From NCBI RefSeq assembly GCF_014642075.1, contig NZ_BMIK01000001.1, forward strand, positions 1-64,000: a stretch of DNA of 64,000 nt, written 5' to 3'. This DNA is from Parapedobacter defluvii (GTDB taxonomy: Bacteria; Bacteroidota; Bacteroidia; Sphingobacteriales; Sphingobacteriaceae). Shown here one piece after another: positions 53,397 through 62,910 of this stretch. Numbering within the stretch: position 1 is the first letter of the stretch; each line of letters opens with the position of its first letter. A program made the translations under genes and the position numbers. The notes beneath the pieces are model-generated. The model saw nothing but the letters and a program-made list of their open reading frames with translations, ran no database searches and was not told the DNA's origin.

Positions 53397-56300
53397 TTAA
53401 AAATTTACGGTAACGTTCAATCCATAGGTTGCCGGCACGGGGATGTTTCCACCTTCTATGCCCTGTACGTTGCCGCCGCTGTTGGTAAACTCGGGATCGA
53501 TGTACTTGCTTTTCGTGTAGATGTTCCACAGGTTCCTGCCGTACAGGTTGACATCCAGGCGGGAGATGCCGATGTTGTTGTTGAGGTGGAACTGGTAGCC
53601 AAGAGTGATCTCCCGGAGTTTAAAGAACGTGGCGTCGAAGATGCTGAACGTCGTGGGGCCGTTGTATTCGTTGCGTGCCCAATCCTGCGCCGATATCCGC
53701 GTATCATTCGGACGGATGTTCGACGTGGTGTAGGTGCCGTCGGGAAGGAAGGTCACATCCGCCTGCACGCCGTCTACGACGATACCGTTTTCGCGGATGC
53801 CATTTGCAGCAGTACGGTCAAGGATACCCGAATACATCCCTACCTTATAGGTCTGTGAGAAGAAGCTGCCACCGACACGGCCATCGATGAGAAAGCCGAA
53901 TGTCAGGTTTTTGAACCGGAACTGGTTCTGGAATCCAAGCAGGTAGTCGGGCAGCACACTTCCCAATGGAACCAGTTGGCTTGTTTTGAGGTAGGTGCCG
54001 TCTTCCTGTACGACGCGCTGCCCATCGGGGGCATATACGAAATCATAACCCAGCAACTGGCCGTACGGTTGCCCTTCTCGCGCCACGAGCGTCACCAGGG
54101 CGTTGCTCAGTTCCAGCGTATTTACGCCTTCGTCGAGTTTGTCCACGCGGTTCCGGTTTTTCGACCAGTTGACCGTGCTGTTCCATTCAAAGGTGCTGTT
54201 TCTGACTGGCGTTCCGGTGAGCGTCACCTCAATACCCTTGTTGGTTACCCGGCCGGCATTCAGGATCTTGGCATCGTATCCAAAGGCTGCGGATACGGGT
54301 ACCGGCAGGATCTGATTTTTACTGATGTTGTCGTAGTAGGTCACATCCAACCCGAGCCTGTTATTGAAAAATACGAGGTTCAGCCCTGCTTCCCAAGAGC
54401 TAGTGATTTCGGGTTTCAGCAACGCGTTATTCAGCGTACCGGTCAGGCTGTAATTGGGGTTTCCGTTGAAGGCGGGTAGTGCTTCAAAAACCTGCTGTAA
54501 CTGGTAGGGATCCGTGTCGTTCCCGACCTGTGCCCACCCCGCGCGTACCTTTCCGAAGGTGAGGAAGGAGACGTCCCGCAGGAGCTCACTGAAGACGAAG
54601 CTTCCGGTTATGGAGGGATACAAGAAGGAATTATCGGCCGTGGGCAAGGTAGATGACCAGTCGTTGCGTATGGTGCCATCCACGTAAAGGAGGTCATTCC
54701 ATCCGGCCGAGAAGCTACCGAACAGTGAATACACCCGTTTGTGGTAGAAGGCATTGTTATTCAATACCGACGGCGCGTTTTTCAGGTTGTAATACAGTGG
54801 TACGATCAGTCCCCCTTGCGTGGTACCATCGGTGATGCGGCGCTGTTGGTCGCGGATGTTACCACCTATATTACCCGAAAGCGAGAACTGCGTCCATTGC
54901 TTGTTGGCCGAGGCGATGAACTCGTAGTTGTACTCGTTGAAGTGATTGCTGTATTCCTGGTACTGCGACTGCGAGCGCGAATAGACGGCGATGCGGTCCT
55001 GGAATTGATGGGCATAGACGTCGCCATGCACACGCGCGGAGAGGTCGAGCCAGTCCGTGGCCTGCAGGTTAAGCCCGATATTGCCATAGAGGCGGTCGCG
55101 CTTTTCTTCGAGGTAGCTCTCGTAGGCAGACCAGTAGGGGTTGTCGATAAACCGTGTAGCCTCGGCAGCAGGGGTGTCCTGGTAACCGGTACGGTTCCAT
55201 GCCCGGGGCGTTCCGTCCGCCCGCTTGTAGTCGGCAAGCCGTTTGTAGTCTACCTGTACACCACCCCATTGGAAGGCTTCCAGGATGATGTTCCGGTTGG
55301 ACGCACCCGACCACGGCCGGCCTAAGGTATTGTTGTGCGTATAGTTGAGGTTGCTGGATACGTTTAATCGGCCGAACTGCGTCGATCCGGCGAAGTTCAG
55401 CGTGTTCCTGCCCAGGCTGGAGTTGGGGACGGTACCCCGGACATACCGGTTGGTATAGGACAACCGGTATGCTGTGTTGCCGGAGGAGCCGGATATCGCC
55501 AGGTTGTTCGTATTGGAGATACCCGTGCGGAAGAAGTACGATACGTCGTGCTCGGGATATACCCAGGGCTGGGGGTTCAGGTAATCTGCCGGATATTCCG
55601 GATCCAGGTTGTACCAGTGCAACACCGGTGTCCCATCCAACCGGGGCCCCCAGCTTTCGTCGGCTGCATAATCGACGATGTTATACTCCTGGCCGTTGAT
55701 GGTGGCCGTATTGAACGACGTGGCGTAGCCCTGTCCGTACAACTGCTGGCGCTTAGGTAGCCTGACGATGTTTTCCAGCTCGATACCGGTGTTTAACGAG
55801 ATGTTGAATTTATCCTGTCCCTCACCCTTTTTTGTCGTGATGAGAATCACGCCGTTGGCGGCACGCGACCCATAAAGTGCGGCTGCGGAGGGGCCTTTCA
55901 ATACCGAAATATTGGCGATATCGTCGGGGTTGAGATCCTGAATCAGGTTGCCGAAATCTTTGCCTGCACTGCCGTTTATCATGGACGAGCTGTTGAGGTC
56001 GGTATTGTCTATCGGCGTGCCGTCGATGATGTACAGCGGCTGGTTGTTGCCGCTGATCGAGTTGATGCCACGCAGCAATACGCGCGTCGAGCCGCCGATG
56101 TTGCCACCGGAAGGGATGATCTGGAGCCCGGCGACCTTACCCGATATCGCACCGAGTGCGTTGGCAGGCCGGGTCGACAGCTCCTGGGCGTTGACATCCT
56201 GTACGGCGTAGCCCAGTGCTTTTTTCGCCCTCGATACACCGAAAGCGGTCACGACCACCTCGTCGAGGCTTTCGCTGCTGCTGGTCAGTTCGATGGTCAG

Positions 56301-56585
56301 CGGGCCACGTTGCTCACCAACGGTGATTTCACGCGAATCGAACCCTACAAAAGAAAAGACCAAAACGTCGGTGGGGGATAGGTTCCGGAGCGCAAAGGCA
56401 CCCTGCTGATCCGTTTGAGTGGAAAGCGGTTTCCCTTTGACGGTGACGGATACGCCCTCCAAGGGCGATTTGGAATGGACATCGATAACACTGCCCGTAA
56501 CGTCGGTTTGCTGGCTGAACGCTATCAATGGCGTCAGCAAATAAACAAGGTATATAAAGATACCCACACAAGTTAGCTTGTTCAT
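53397..56585 (-). CDS. SusC/RagA-type TonB-dependent transporter (PUL4)
   Basis: Outer-membrane importer, 1062 residues. Signal peptide MNKLTCVGIFIYLVYLLTPLIAFS, carboxypeptidase-like domain at about 27-100 (VTGSVIDVHSKSPLEGVSVTVKG), plug with GPSAAALYGSRAANGVILITTK and a full barrel ending VNF. The gene is visibly richer in G+C than its neighbours: 55021-55080 is 39 of 60 G+C, against 18 of 60 at 31261-31320 in the PUL2 susC. That base composition creates many long antisense frames, which are not real genes. The possible promoter is the TATTTTTG box on the minus strand at 56762-56769. Confidence 0.94.
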   Translation of the reverse strand: MNKLTCVGIFIYLVYLLTPLIAFSQQTDVTGSVIDVHSKSPLEGVSVTVKGKPLSTQTDQQGAFALRNLSPTDVLVFSFVGFDSREITVGEQRGPLTIELTSSSESLDEVVVTAFGVSRAKKALGYAVQDVNAQELSTRPANALGAISGKVAGLQIIPSGGNIGGSTRVLLRGINSISGNNQPLYIIDGTPIDNTDLNSSSMINGSAGKDFGNLIQDLNPDDIANISVLKGPSAAALYGSRAANGVILITTKKGEGQDKFNISLNTGIELENIVRLPKRQQLYGQGYATSFNTATINGQEYNIVDYAADESWGPRLDGTPVLHWYNLDPEYPADYLNPQPWVYPEHDVSYFFRTGISNTNNLAISGSSGNTAYRLSYTNRYVRGTVPNSSLGRNTLNFAGSTQFGRLNVSSNLNYTHNNTLGRPWSGASNRNIILEAFQWGGVQVDYKRLADYKRADGTPRAWNRTGYQDTPAAEATRFIDNPYWSAYESYLEEKRDRLYGNIGLNLQATDWLDLSARVHGDVYAHQFQDRIAVYSRSQSQYQEYSNHFNEYNYEFIASANKQWTQFSLSGNIGGNIRDQQRRITDGTTQGGLIVPLYYNLKNAPSVLNNNAFYHKRVYSLFGSFSAGWNDLLYVDGTIRNDWSSTLPTADNSFLYPSITGSFVFSELLRDVSFLTFGKVRAGWAQVGNDTDPYQLQQVFEALPAFNGNPNYSLTGTLNNALLKPEITSSWEAGLNLVFFNNRLGLDVTYYDNISKNQILPVPVSAAFGYDAKILNAGRVTNKGIEVTLTGTPVRNSTFEWNSTVNWSKNRNRVDKLDEGVNTLELSNALVTLVAREGQPYGQLLGYDFVYAPDGQRVVQEDGTYLKTSQLVPLGSVLPDYLLGFQNQFRFKNLTFGFLIDGRVGGSFFSQTYKVGMYSGILDRTAANGIRENGIVVDGVQADVTFLPDGTYTTSNIRPNDTRISAQDWARNEYNGPTTFSIFDATFFKLREITLGYQFHLNNNIGISRLDVNLYGRNLWNIYTKSKYIDPEFTNSGGNVQGIEGGNIPVPATYGLNVTVNF

Positions 56586-56761
56586 GGAATAACGTTTGAA
56601 GATTAATGTAAAAAGATAAAGTCGTAGAAGGAGGGCCGCAGCGGGTTAGCAGCACATTCGCATTCGATGCGATAGGAGACAGATAGAGAAATTATGTTTT
56701 GCGCCGTTGCGACTTCGTGTAAAGAATGTGATCATATGATAATGTCTATTAAATTAGTCGA

Positions 56762-56769
56762 CAAAAATA
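56762..56769 (-). promoter_or_regulatory. -7 box for the PUL4 susC
   Basis: On the minus strand this reads TATTTTTG. A TTG (CAA at 56790-56792 on plus) lies 20 bases upstream, giving a plausible -33/-7 promoter. Transcription would start near 56755, leaving a leader of about 170 bases before the ATG at 56585. It almost touches the opposite box at 56773-56780. Confidence 0.45.
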
Positions 56770-56772
56770 GTG

Positions 56773-56780
56773 TATATTTG
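56773..56780 (+). promoter_or_regulatory. -7 box for the DUF1684-deformylase gene
   Basis: TATATTTG matches TAnnTTTG exactly, about 25 bases before the ATG at 56806. It supports that start codon over one at 56770, which would lie inside the promoter. No -33 TTTG was found at the usual distance. Confidence 0.5.
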
Positions 56781-56805
56781 TGAAAAATTCAACTCTTTTC
56801 GACAT

Positions 56806-58053
56806 ATGACAAAAAAAGTACAATTCGTCTTGAAACGATCGATAAGTATCCTTGTTTTTTGTTGTTTTATGCTATCCGCTAAAAGCCAGTACAATGCAGA
56901 CAGTGTTCAGGCATCCCGGCAGTTGAAATTGGAACAGGTTGCGAAGGATCCGGGAGCACCCCTAGGGCCGGAAGATATCCAGCATGTCCATTATTATGAG
57001 CCTGACAGCGCCTTTCGGGTCCATGCCCGTGTGGAACGGTTGCATGGCGAGCAGCCCCTGCGGATGCCTACTTCTGATGGCACTAGCAAGGAATATGTAC
57101 GCTATGCCAAAGTACGGTTTACGGTGCAGGGAAATGAAGGCGAATTAATCCTTTATCGCAGCCAGGATTTATTCATGAATCCGCTTTACCGCGACCATCT
57201 GTTTCTGCCGTTCACTGATCTGACAAACGGTGACGAAACGTATGGTGGTGGAAGATATATCGATTTATCATTGACGGATATCCAAAATGGGAATGTCGTT
57301 ATTGATTTCAACGAGGCGTACAATCCTTACTGTGCGTATAGCAGCGGATACCGTTGTCCGCTACCTCCCGCCGAGAATGATTTGGCCATTGCAATTCTTG
57401 CGGGCGAGAAGAAATACACAGGGCCGATAAAAGAGCGGCCAAAGCCTGTGGCTCCTCCCAAGCCACTTAGCCGCAGCGAACAAAACCTTATCCGTTCCGG
57501 CGATACGACGCAATTGCTGCGGATTATCCAGGATACCATACCCAATGAGCTCCGTGTGTTGAAAACCACGTCCAACGACATTGACCCCAAGGAAGAATTG
57601 CTGCCGCTGTTGGCAAAGCGGATGTATCTTGCAGTGACAGATACGCTGCATCCAGGAGTGGGGATAGCTGCCCCGCAGGTGGGTATCAATCGCAATGTCA
57701 TCTGGGTACAGCGATTCGACAAAGAAGGAGAGCCGTTGGAATTATATCTTAACCCCAAAATCATCTGGCGGTCCAAGCTGCTTCGTAAAGGACTGGAAGG
57801 CTGCCTGTCTATCGCTGACACGATGGGACAGGTACTTCGAAATTATACGATACGTCTTACGTATCAGGATTCCGAAGGCCTTGACCACGAGGAAATGGTG
57901 GAAGGTTTTACCGCGGTGATCTTCCAGCATGAAACCGACCACCTGTTAGGCATCCTCTTTACGGACCGACTGGCCGAACAGGAAGCAAGCCCGTATTACC
58001 GTATCAACGACGAGACCGAGCTGTATTTGAAGCAGCGGTTACGGCGCCAATAA
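56806..58053 (+). CDS. Exported DUF1684-peptide deformylase fusion protein
   Basis: A 415-residue protein with a signal peptide (MTKKVQFVLKRSISILVFCC to SAKSQ), a DUF1684-like domain (about 30-205, with DFNEAYNPYCAYSSGYRCP and PPAENDLAIAILAGEK), a proline-rich linker (208-221) and a complete peptide deformylase domain (about 240-395). The three deformylase motifs are intact: GVGIAAPQ (284-291), EGCLS with C333, and QHETDH with H375, E376 and H379. Ordinary deformylases are cytosolic and stand alone at about 170-190 residues. Export and fusion suggest a different formyl-peptide or amide substrate in the envelope. Function is not known. Confidence 0.85.
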   Translation: MTKKVQFVLKRSISILVFCCFMLSAKSQYNADSVQASRQLKLEQVAKDPGAPLGPEDIQHVHYYEPDSAFRVHARVERLHGEQPLRMPTSDGTSKEYVRYAKVRFTVQGNEGELILYRSQDLFMNPLYRDHLFLPFTDLTNGDETYGGGRYIDLSLTDIQNGNVVIDFNEAYNPYCAYSSGYRCPLPPAENDLAIAILAGEKKYTGPIKERPKPVAPPKPLSRSEQNLIRSGDTTQLLRIIQDTIPNELRVLKTTSNDIDPKEELLPLLAKRMYLAVTDTLHPGVGIAAPQVGINRNVIWVQRFDKEGEPLELYLNPKIIWRSKLLRKGLEGCLSIADTMGQVLRNYTIRLTYQDSEGLDHEEMVEGFTAVIFQHETDHLLGILFTDRLAEQEASPYYRINDETELYLKQRLRRQ

Positions 58054-58455
58054 TTGAACCGGATACTTCTGTCGCATTTGCGTACGATTTGTTCCTAAGA
58101 TAGGAATATTTTCTGCGTTTTAAAGTCTACTAATTCAGTATACATTTGCTTCGCTTTCATTAAGAGGTTGGTAGGATAATAAAAATAGTTTAGCAATGTA
58201 TCAAACAAATACACATAGAGATCACCGAGGATGGCCGACATATGACCAAATTCGTCGGGTATCTGACGAACGAATTATGTTTCATATCACTATACCTTCC
58301 TGTTGCATGTGTTGCTGTTAAGTGAGCATTTCTTTCCCGTTTGCGCTAAGCTCAGCACTATAATTTACTTTATTATATTTTAAATACGTTTAATTCCACC
58401 ATACGGATTGAAGCCGGTGATTATTGGAAATCAATTCATTCATAGATTTAATTCA
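58054..58455 (+). promoter_or_regulatory. 400-base leader of the PUL5 susC
   Basis: No gene was seen. TACATTTG at 58141-58148 matches the -7 box exactly, with TTTT (58118-58121) 19 bases upstream as a weak -33. Transcription from there would give a leader of about 300 bases. Within it TTCGTC (58251-58256) and GACGAA (58265-58270) form a short stem. Confidence 0.4.
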
Positions 58456-61400
58456 ATGTATTCAATACGATATATACTTTTCCGGGCCATTTCAATACAG
58501 GCTATATGCACCTTGTTGTTGTTTGGGATGTCGTTTTCGCTAACCGCTCAGGAAACGCGCCCCCTGATTAACTCCACGCTGGATGGCGCGGTGGTCGACG
58601 CCGCGACGAAAGAGCCGTTGGCTGGGGCCTCCCTGCAGATACAGGGGGTCACCCATAGCACGAAAACCAATAATCAGGGGAAATTTCAGTTCATTACCGG
58701 GCAACGGTTTCCTTATACGCTGGTCGTGACGTATGTAGGCTACAAAACCAAAGAGGTGGTGGCCAGTGGCAGTCCGATAACGATCGAACTGGAACCGGAT
58801 GCGACGGGGCTGGATGAGGTCGTTGTTGTTGGGTATGGGGAACAGCGGAAAGGTAACCTTGTCGGAAGTGTGGCCAAGGTTAACCCTGCTACGATAAAAA
58901 CGATTCCCGAAGCCAGTTTCGATACACAGCTACAGGGTAATGTTGCCGGCGTGCAGATTAGTGGGGGCACGGGTATACCGGGCTCCAATACTTTTATCCG
59001 CGTGAGGGGGGCTACTTCCATTAATTCCAGTAACGATCCGCTGTATATCATTGATGGTATTTTTGTGAACAGCACGTCCCTGCAAAGTATTGAAGCCGAT
59101 AGGAATACTTCACCGCTGGCTGATTTAAGCCCCGAAGACATCGAAACCATTGAGGTATTGAAAGACGCTGCTGCCATCTCCATCTATGGGTCACGAGGTG
59201 CAAACGGAGTGATCATTGTCAGTACGAAGCGTGGTAAATTTGACCAGAAGCCGACCATCAATGTCAATACTTCCCAGGGATTGGGATGGGCACCTAAGAA
59301 ATGGGACTTGACTACCGGGCCTGAGCATGCGATGCTCGTGGAAGAATACCGGGCAAATGAAGGGCTGACACCGGTATTTACGGCCGATACCCGCGGGCTT
59401 CCGGAAGATCAGCCCACCTACGACCGTCAGGCTATTCTGAATCAAACAGCGCACTATCAGAATTATGGCGTTTCCCTGAATGGAGGAAGCCAGAATACCA
59501 GTTATTACCTGAGCGTGAACCACTCAGAGCAGGAAGGGATCTGGAAGACGATGGGCTTCAATCGCAGCGGTTTTAAGGTAAATGTAGACCAGAAAATCAC
59601 GGATAGGATCCGGGTTGGAACGACTAATACGTTATCACGGTCTATCCGTAACATCGGAAGGGCCGTAGGTAGCGGTGGAACGGGAGCATTGTATCAGGCA
59701 ACGGTTGACATCCCGACTTACCTGCCCATCTTTGATGGGGAAGGCAAACCATTAAGGTGGGTGAACTTTGACAACGTGTATTCATTGGTGACAGAAACGG
59801 ATAATTCGGCAATCAGTAACCACTACATCGGCAACATCTATGGGGAGGTTGACATTCTCCCTATGTTGAGATTCAAGAGTACCTTCAGCCTGGATTACAA
59901 CAACTATGAAGAAAACGAATATTGGAACACCAGCCTGCTCCGTGGGTTAGCGAATAATGGGGAAGCCACCAGGAGTTATACCACATCCAATTATTGGGTG
60001 AATGAGCAGACACTCGATTACAATACGACCATTGCGGATAAGCATAACGTCGGAATACTGGTAGGGAACCACATTGAGGGGACATTGATCACCAATACGT
60101 TTGCAAAAGGGACGAATTTTCCGAATAATTCCTATACCCTGATTTCTGCCGCGGCTAACCAGACGGTTGATGAGAGCTGGCGGAAAAATGCCCTGGTGTC
60201 TTTCTTCTCCAGAGTGCAGTATAATTTTGAGGGTAAGTACCTGCTGGAAGCGACTTTCCGGGCAGACGGTTCGTCTAAATTCAGCAAGAAAAACCGGTGG
60301 GGGTATTTCCCAGCCATCGGGGGTGCGTGGCGGATTTCGGATGAACCGTTCCTGGCGGGGAATACGGCCATTAGCAACCTGAAACTGCGGATGAGTTATG
60401 GAATAGCTGGCAATCAGAACGGTATCGGTGATTTTGCTTATCGTGGCCTATGGGGTGCAGGGCAGGGATATCCTGATAATGGTACCGCAGAACTGCCGGG
60501 CACTGCACCTTTGCAATTGGCGAACCCCGACCTGCGTTGGGAAAAGACGAGCCAATTCAATGTTGGTCTTGACTTTGGCCTGTGGAATAATCGCCTAAGC
60601 ATTGAGGCGAATTACTACCGCAAATATACCACGGACGCATTGCTGCAGATTTCGGTGCCGAATTACATCGGTTTCTCTTCTTACCTCTCCAATTATGGTG
60701 AAATCAGCAATAGAGGGTTTGAGTTGAGCATCAACTCGCAGAACATCCGGAAGAAGGATTTTACCTGGTCTACGTCGTTTAACGTTGCCCAAAACAAGAA
60801 TAGGATTGAGGTATTGCCCAGCCCGATGTCTTTCGAAGACCGCTCTTTCTTGCGCATTGAGCAAGGAGTTGCTTTGTATTCCTACTGGTTGTATAATTTT
60901 CAAGGAGTAGACCGAGAAACGGGAGACATGATCCTGGAAGACGTGAACGGGGATGGGGAGATTACACCGGCCGACAGGAAAGTGGTGGGCGATGCCTGGC
61001 CGAAATTTTTCGGCGGCCTGACGAATAACTTGACCTATAAACAGTTTGATTTTAATGTCCAGTTTACGTTTTCTTACGGTAATCGCCTGTGGAACCATAA
61101 CCGCATGCTGGGCGAACAGGGAGGTCGGCTGGATGCCAATCGGGTTATTTTCGCCAGCCAGTTGGACCGTTGGCAAGAGCCGGGTGATATCACCGATGTG
61201 CCGCGGCTTACGCTGAACAACTACAGCCGTCAGGAAGTAAGTCGCTTCTTTGAGGATGCTTCTTTCCTCCGGTTACGCACATTGACCGTTGGCTATACCA
61301 TTCCGTTGAAAAACAGCCGTGTAATCGATCGGTTGCGGCTTTACGTGGTAGGTACCAACCTGTGGATCACGACCCCTTATACAGGAGCTGATCCTGAAAC

Positions 61401-61500
61401 CCGGATAGAGCGTGGCGAGAATCAGAATATCCAAGGCTATGATTTTGCTTCGCCGCCTACGCCACGTACCGTACAATTTGGGGTTAATCTTACGCTTTAA
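58456..61500 (+). CDS. SusC/RagA-type TonB-dependent transporter (PUL5)
   Basis: Outer-membrane importer, 1014 residues from the ATG at 58456; an upstream TTG at 58408 would place extra residues before the signal peptide (MYSIRYILFRAISIQAICTLLLFG). The carboxypeptidase-like domain covers about 40-115 (DGAVVDAATKEPLAGASLQIQG), and the plug has DAAAISIYGSRGANGVIIVSTK. The barrel ends NLTL. It is followed by susD and a polytopic membrane protein gene, a different partner set from the other loci here. Substrate unknown. Confidence 0.94.
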   Translation: MYSIRYILFRAISIQAICTLLLFGMSFSLTAQETRPLINSTLDGAVVDAATKEPLAGASLQIQGVTHSTKTNNQGKFQFITGQRFPYTLVVTYVGYKTKEVVASGSPITIELEPDATGLDEVVVVGYGEQRKGNLVGSVAKVNPATIKTIPEASFDTQLQGNVAGVQISGGTGIPGSNTFIRVRGATSINSSNDPLYIIDGIFVNSTSLQSIEADRNTSPLADLSPEDIETIEVLKDAAAISIYGSRGANGVIIVSTKRGKFDQKPTINVNTSQGLGWAPKKWDLTTGPEHAMLVEEYRANEGLTPVFTADTRGLPEDQPTYDRQAILNQTAHYQNYGVSLNGGSQNTSYYLSVNHSEQEGIWKTMGFNRSGFKVNVDQKITDRIRVGTTNTLSRSIRNIGRAVGSGGTGALYQATVDIPTYLPIFDGEGKPLRWVNFDNVYSLVTETDNSAISNHYIGNIYGEVDILPMLRFKSTFSLDYNNYEENEYWNTSLLRGLANNGEATRSYTTSNYWVNEQTLDYNTTIADKHNVGILVGNHIEGTLITNTFAKGTNFPNNSYTLISAAANQTVDESWRKNALVSFFSRVQYNFEGKYLLEATFRADGSSKFSKKNRWGYFPAIGGAWRISDEPFLAGNTAISNLKLRMSYGIAGNQNGIGDFAYRGLWGAGQGYPDNGTAELPGTAPLQLANPDLRWEKTSQFNVGLDFGLWNNRLSIEANYYRKYTTDALLQISVPNYIGFSSYLSNYGEISNRGFELSINSQNIRKKDFTWSTSFNVAQNKNRIEVLPSPMSFEDRSFLRIEQGVALYSYWLYNFQGVDRETGDMILEDVNGDGEITPADRKVVGDAWPKFFGGLTNNLTYKQFDFNVQFTFSYGNRLWNHNRMLGEQGGRLDANRVIFASQLDRWQEPGDITDVPRLTLNNYSRQEVSRFFEDASFLRLRTLTVGYTIPLKNSRVIDRLRLYVVGTNLWITTPYTGADPETRIERGENQNIQGYDFASPPTPRTVQFGVNLTL

Positions 61501-61519
61501 CGAATAAAACAGTAAAAAA

Positions 61520-62896
61520 ATGAATTTCAGATTCTTCAATTATACAACGATAAAACGGTATGCTTACGCCATTGCTGTGGCAATGCTTTTGAACGCATGC
61601 GACAGTTTTCTGGAGATCGATCCCAAAGAGGCCATCGCTGAGGAGCTGGCCATTGTAGACAAAACGTCGTTGAATACCGCTATCCGGGGAGCATACCGGG
61701 CGTTGGGTGCTGCAGACTATTACGGTGAAGGTTATGTGAACCTGGGGTTTGTGCCCAGCGGGGACGTGATTTATAATGTGGCAGACAACATCTCTGATCT
61801 GAACTTCCGGTCAACAGATGCCGCATTTATCGGTCCCTGGGCTGCTATTTATAATACCATCAATATTGCCAATCATATTATTGAAAAGGCACCTGCCGTT
61901 ACCGATTTAAATCTGACAGACACCGAGCGCAATACCATCGTCGGGGAGGCGCATTTCATCCGCGCGCTGGCCTATTTTGATCTGGCCAGAGGATGGGGAG
62001 GCGTACCGATAAAATTATCGGCAACCAACGATCCGGATGGCGACGGTTTTACGCCACGGAGCACGCGCGATGAAGTGTATGACCTGGTGGAGAGCGAGCT
62101 GCAGTTGGCCGAAACGCTTTTGCCGGAAACCATAAACCGGATCAGGGCTACGAAATACACCGTTTGGGCGCTGCAGGCAAGATTGGCGCTGTACCGGGGG
62201 CAATGGCCGGAAGCTATTTCCTATTCGACCAAAGTGATTGACCAGACGGGATCGTATAGGCTGGTTACCCCATTCAGGGCCTGGTTCCGGGACAATGCTG
62301 TCCAGACGCAGGAATCCATCTTTGAGGTTGCTTTTTCAGCACAGAACCTCAATGGCATGCGGACACGGATGAGCCTGTTGGCCAATGGGGGCGAATACCG
62401 CTACAGGCCGGGCGACCCGGTGGTCAGCAAGCTGCGCAATCCGGCTACCGGTGGAGGCCGGGTGGCGTTGCTCGACAGTGCACAGCAGAGCGGGGCTACG
62501 CAGTATGCCGGAGCCCTGTATTACCGAAGCCCGGCAACCGACCCTTCGTATGTGCTGCGGATCGCCGAGCAATACTTGATCAGAGCAGAAGCACATGCCC
62601 AGCGCCGGGAATTGGCGGAGGCAAAGGCCGATCTTGATCAGGTGCGGGTCCGGGCAGGGTTGACGGCTTCCACTGCAACGACAGCGGAAGAATTACTGGA
62701 TGCCATCCTGGAGGAAAACCGGCTTGAGTTTCTGTGGGAAGCCCACCGTTGGTTTGACTTGGCACGGACAGGTAGGTTGAAAGAAAAGATCGAAGAACTG
62801 AAGCCCAACCTGACGATCCAGGCGTACCAGCAACTTTTCCCGATTCCGGTAGACGAGGTTACGCTGGGAGGGCTTGAACAAAATCCAGGCTATTAA
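61520..62896 (+). CDS. SusD/RagB-family surface lipoprotein (PUL5)
   Basis: Surface partner of the PUL5 SusC, 458 residues, the shortest SusD here. The signal peptide ends LNAC with C27, followed by DSFLEIDPKE. Family motifs: IVGEAHFIRALAYFDLARGWGGVPI, seen as GEAHFIRALAYFDLARGWGG, LQARLALYRGQWPEAISY, LRIAEQYLIRAEAHAQ and EENRLEFLWEAHRWFDLARTG. It begins 20 bases after susC. The membrane protein gene follows after 14 bases. Confidence 0.94.
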   Translation: MNFRFFNYTTIKRYAYAIAVAMLLNACDSFLEIDPKEAIAEELAIVDKTSLNTAIRGAYRALGAADYYGEGYVNLGFVPSGDVIYNVADNISDLNFRSTDAAFIGPWAAIYNTINIANHIIEKAPAVTDLNLTDTERNTIVGEAHFIRALAYFDLARGWGGVPIKLSATNDPDGDGFTPRSTRDEVYDLVESELQLAETLLPETINRIRATKYTVWALQARLALYRGQWPEAISYSTKVIDQTGSYRLVTPFRAWFRDNAVQTQESIFEVAFSAQNLNGMRTRMSLLANGGEYRYRPGDPVVSKLRNPATGGGRVALLDSAQQSGATQYAGALYYRSPATDPSYVLRIAEQYLIRAEAHAQRRELAEAKADLDQVRVRAGLTASTATTAEELLDAILEENRLEFLWEAHRWFDLARTGRLKEKIEELKPNLTIQAYQQLFPIPVDEVTLGGLEQNPGY

Positions 62897-62910
62897 TAAA
62901 CGATTATACC

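Noticed and set aside
54741-55325. 194-codon plus-strand frame and several others opposite the PUL4 susC
   Set aside because: They are antisense to a clear SusC gene, have low-complexity valine/arginine-rich products with no family pattern, and arise from the high G+C of that gene.
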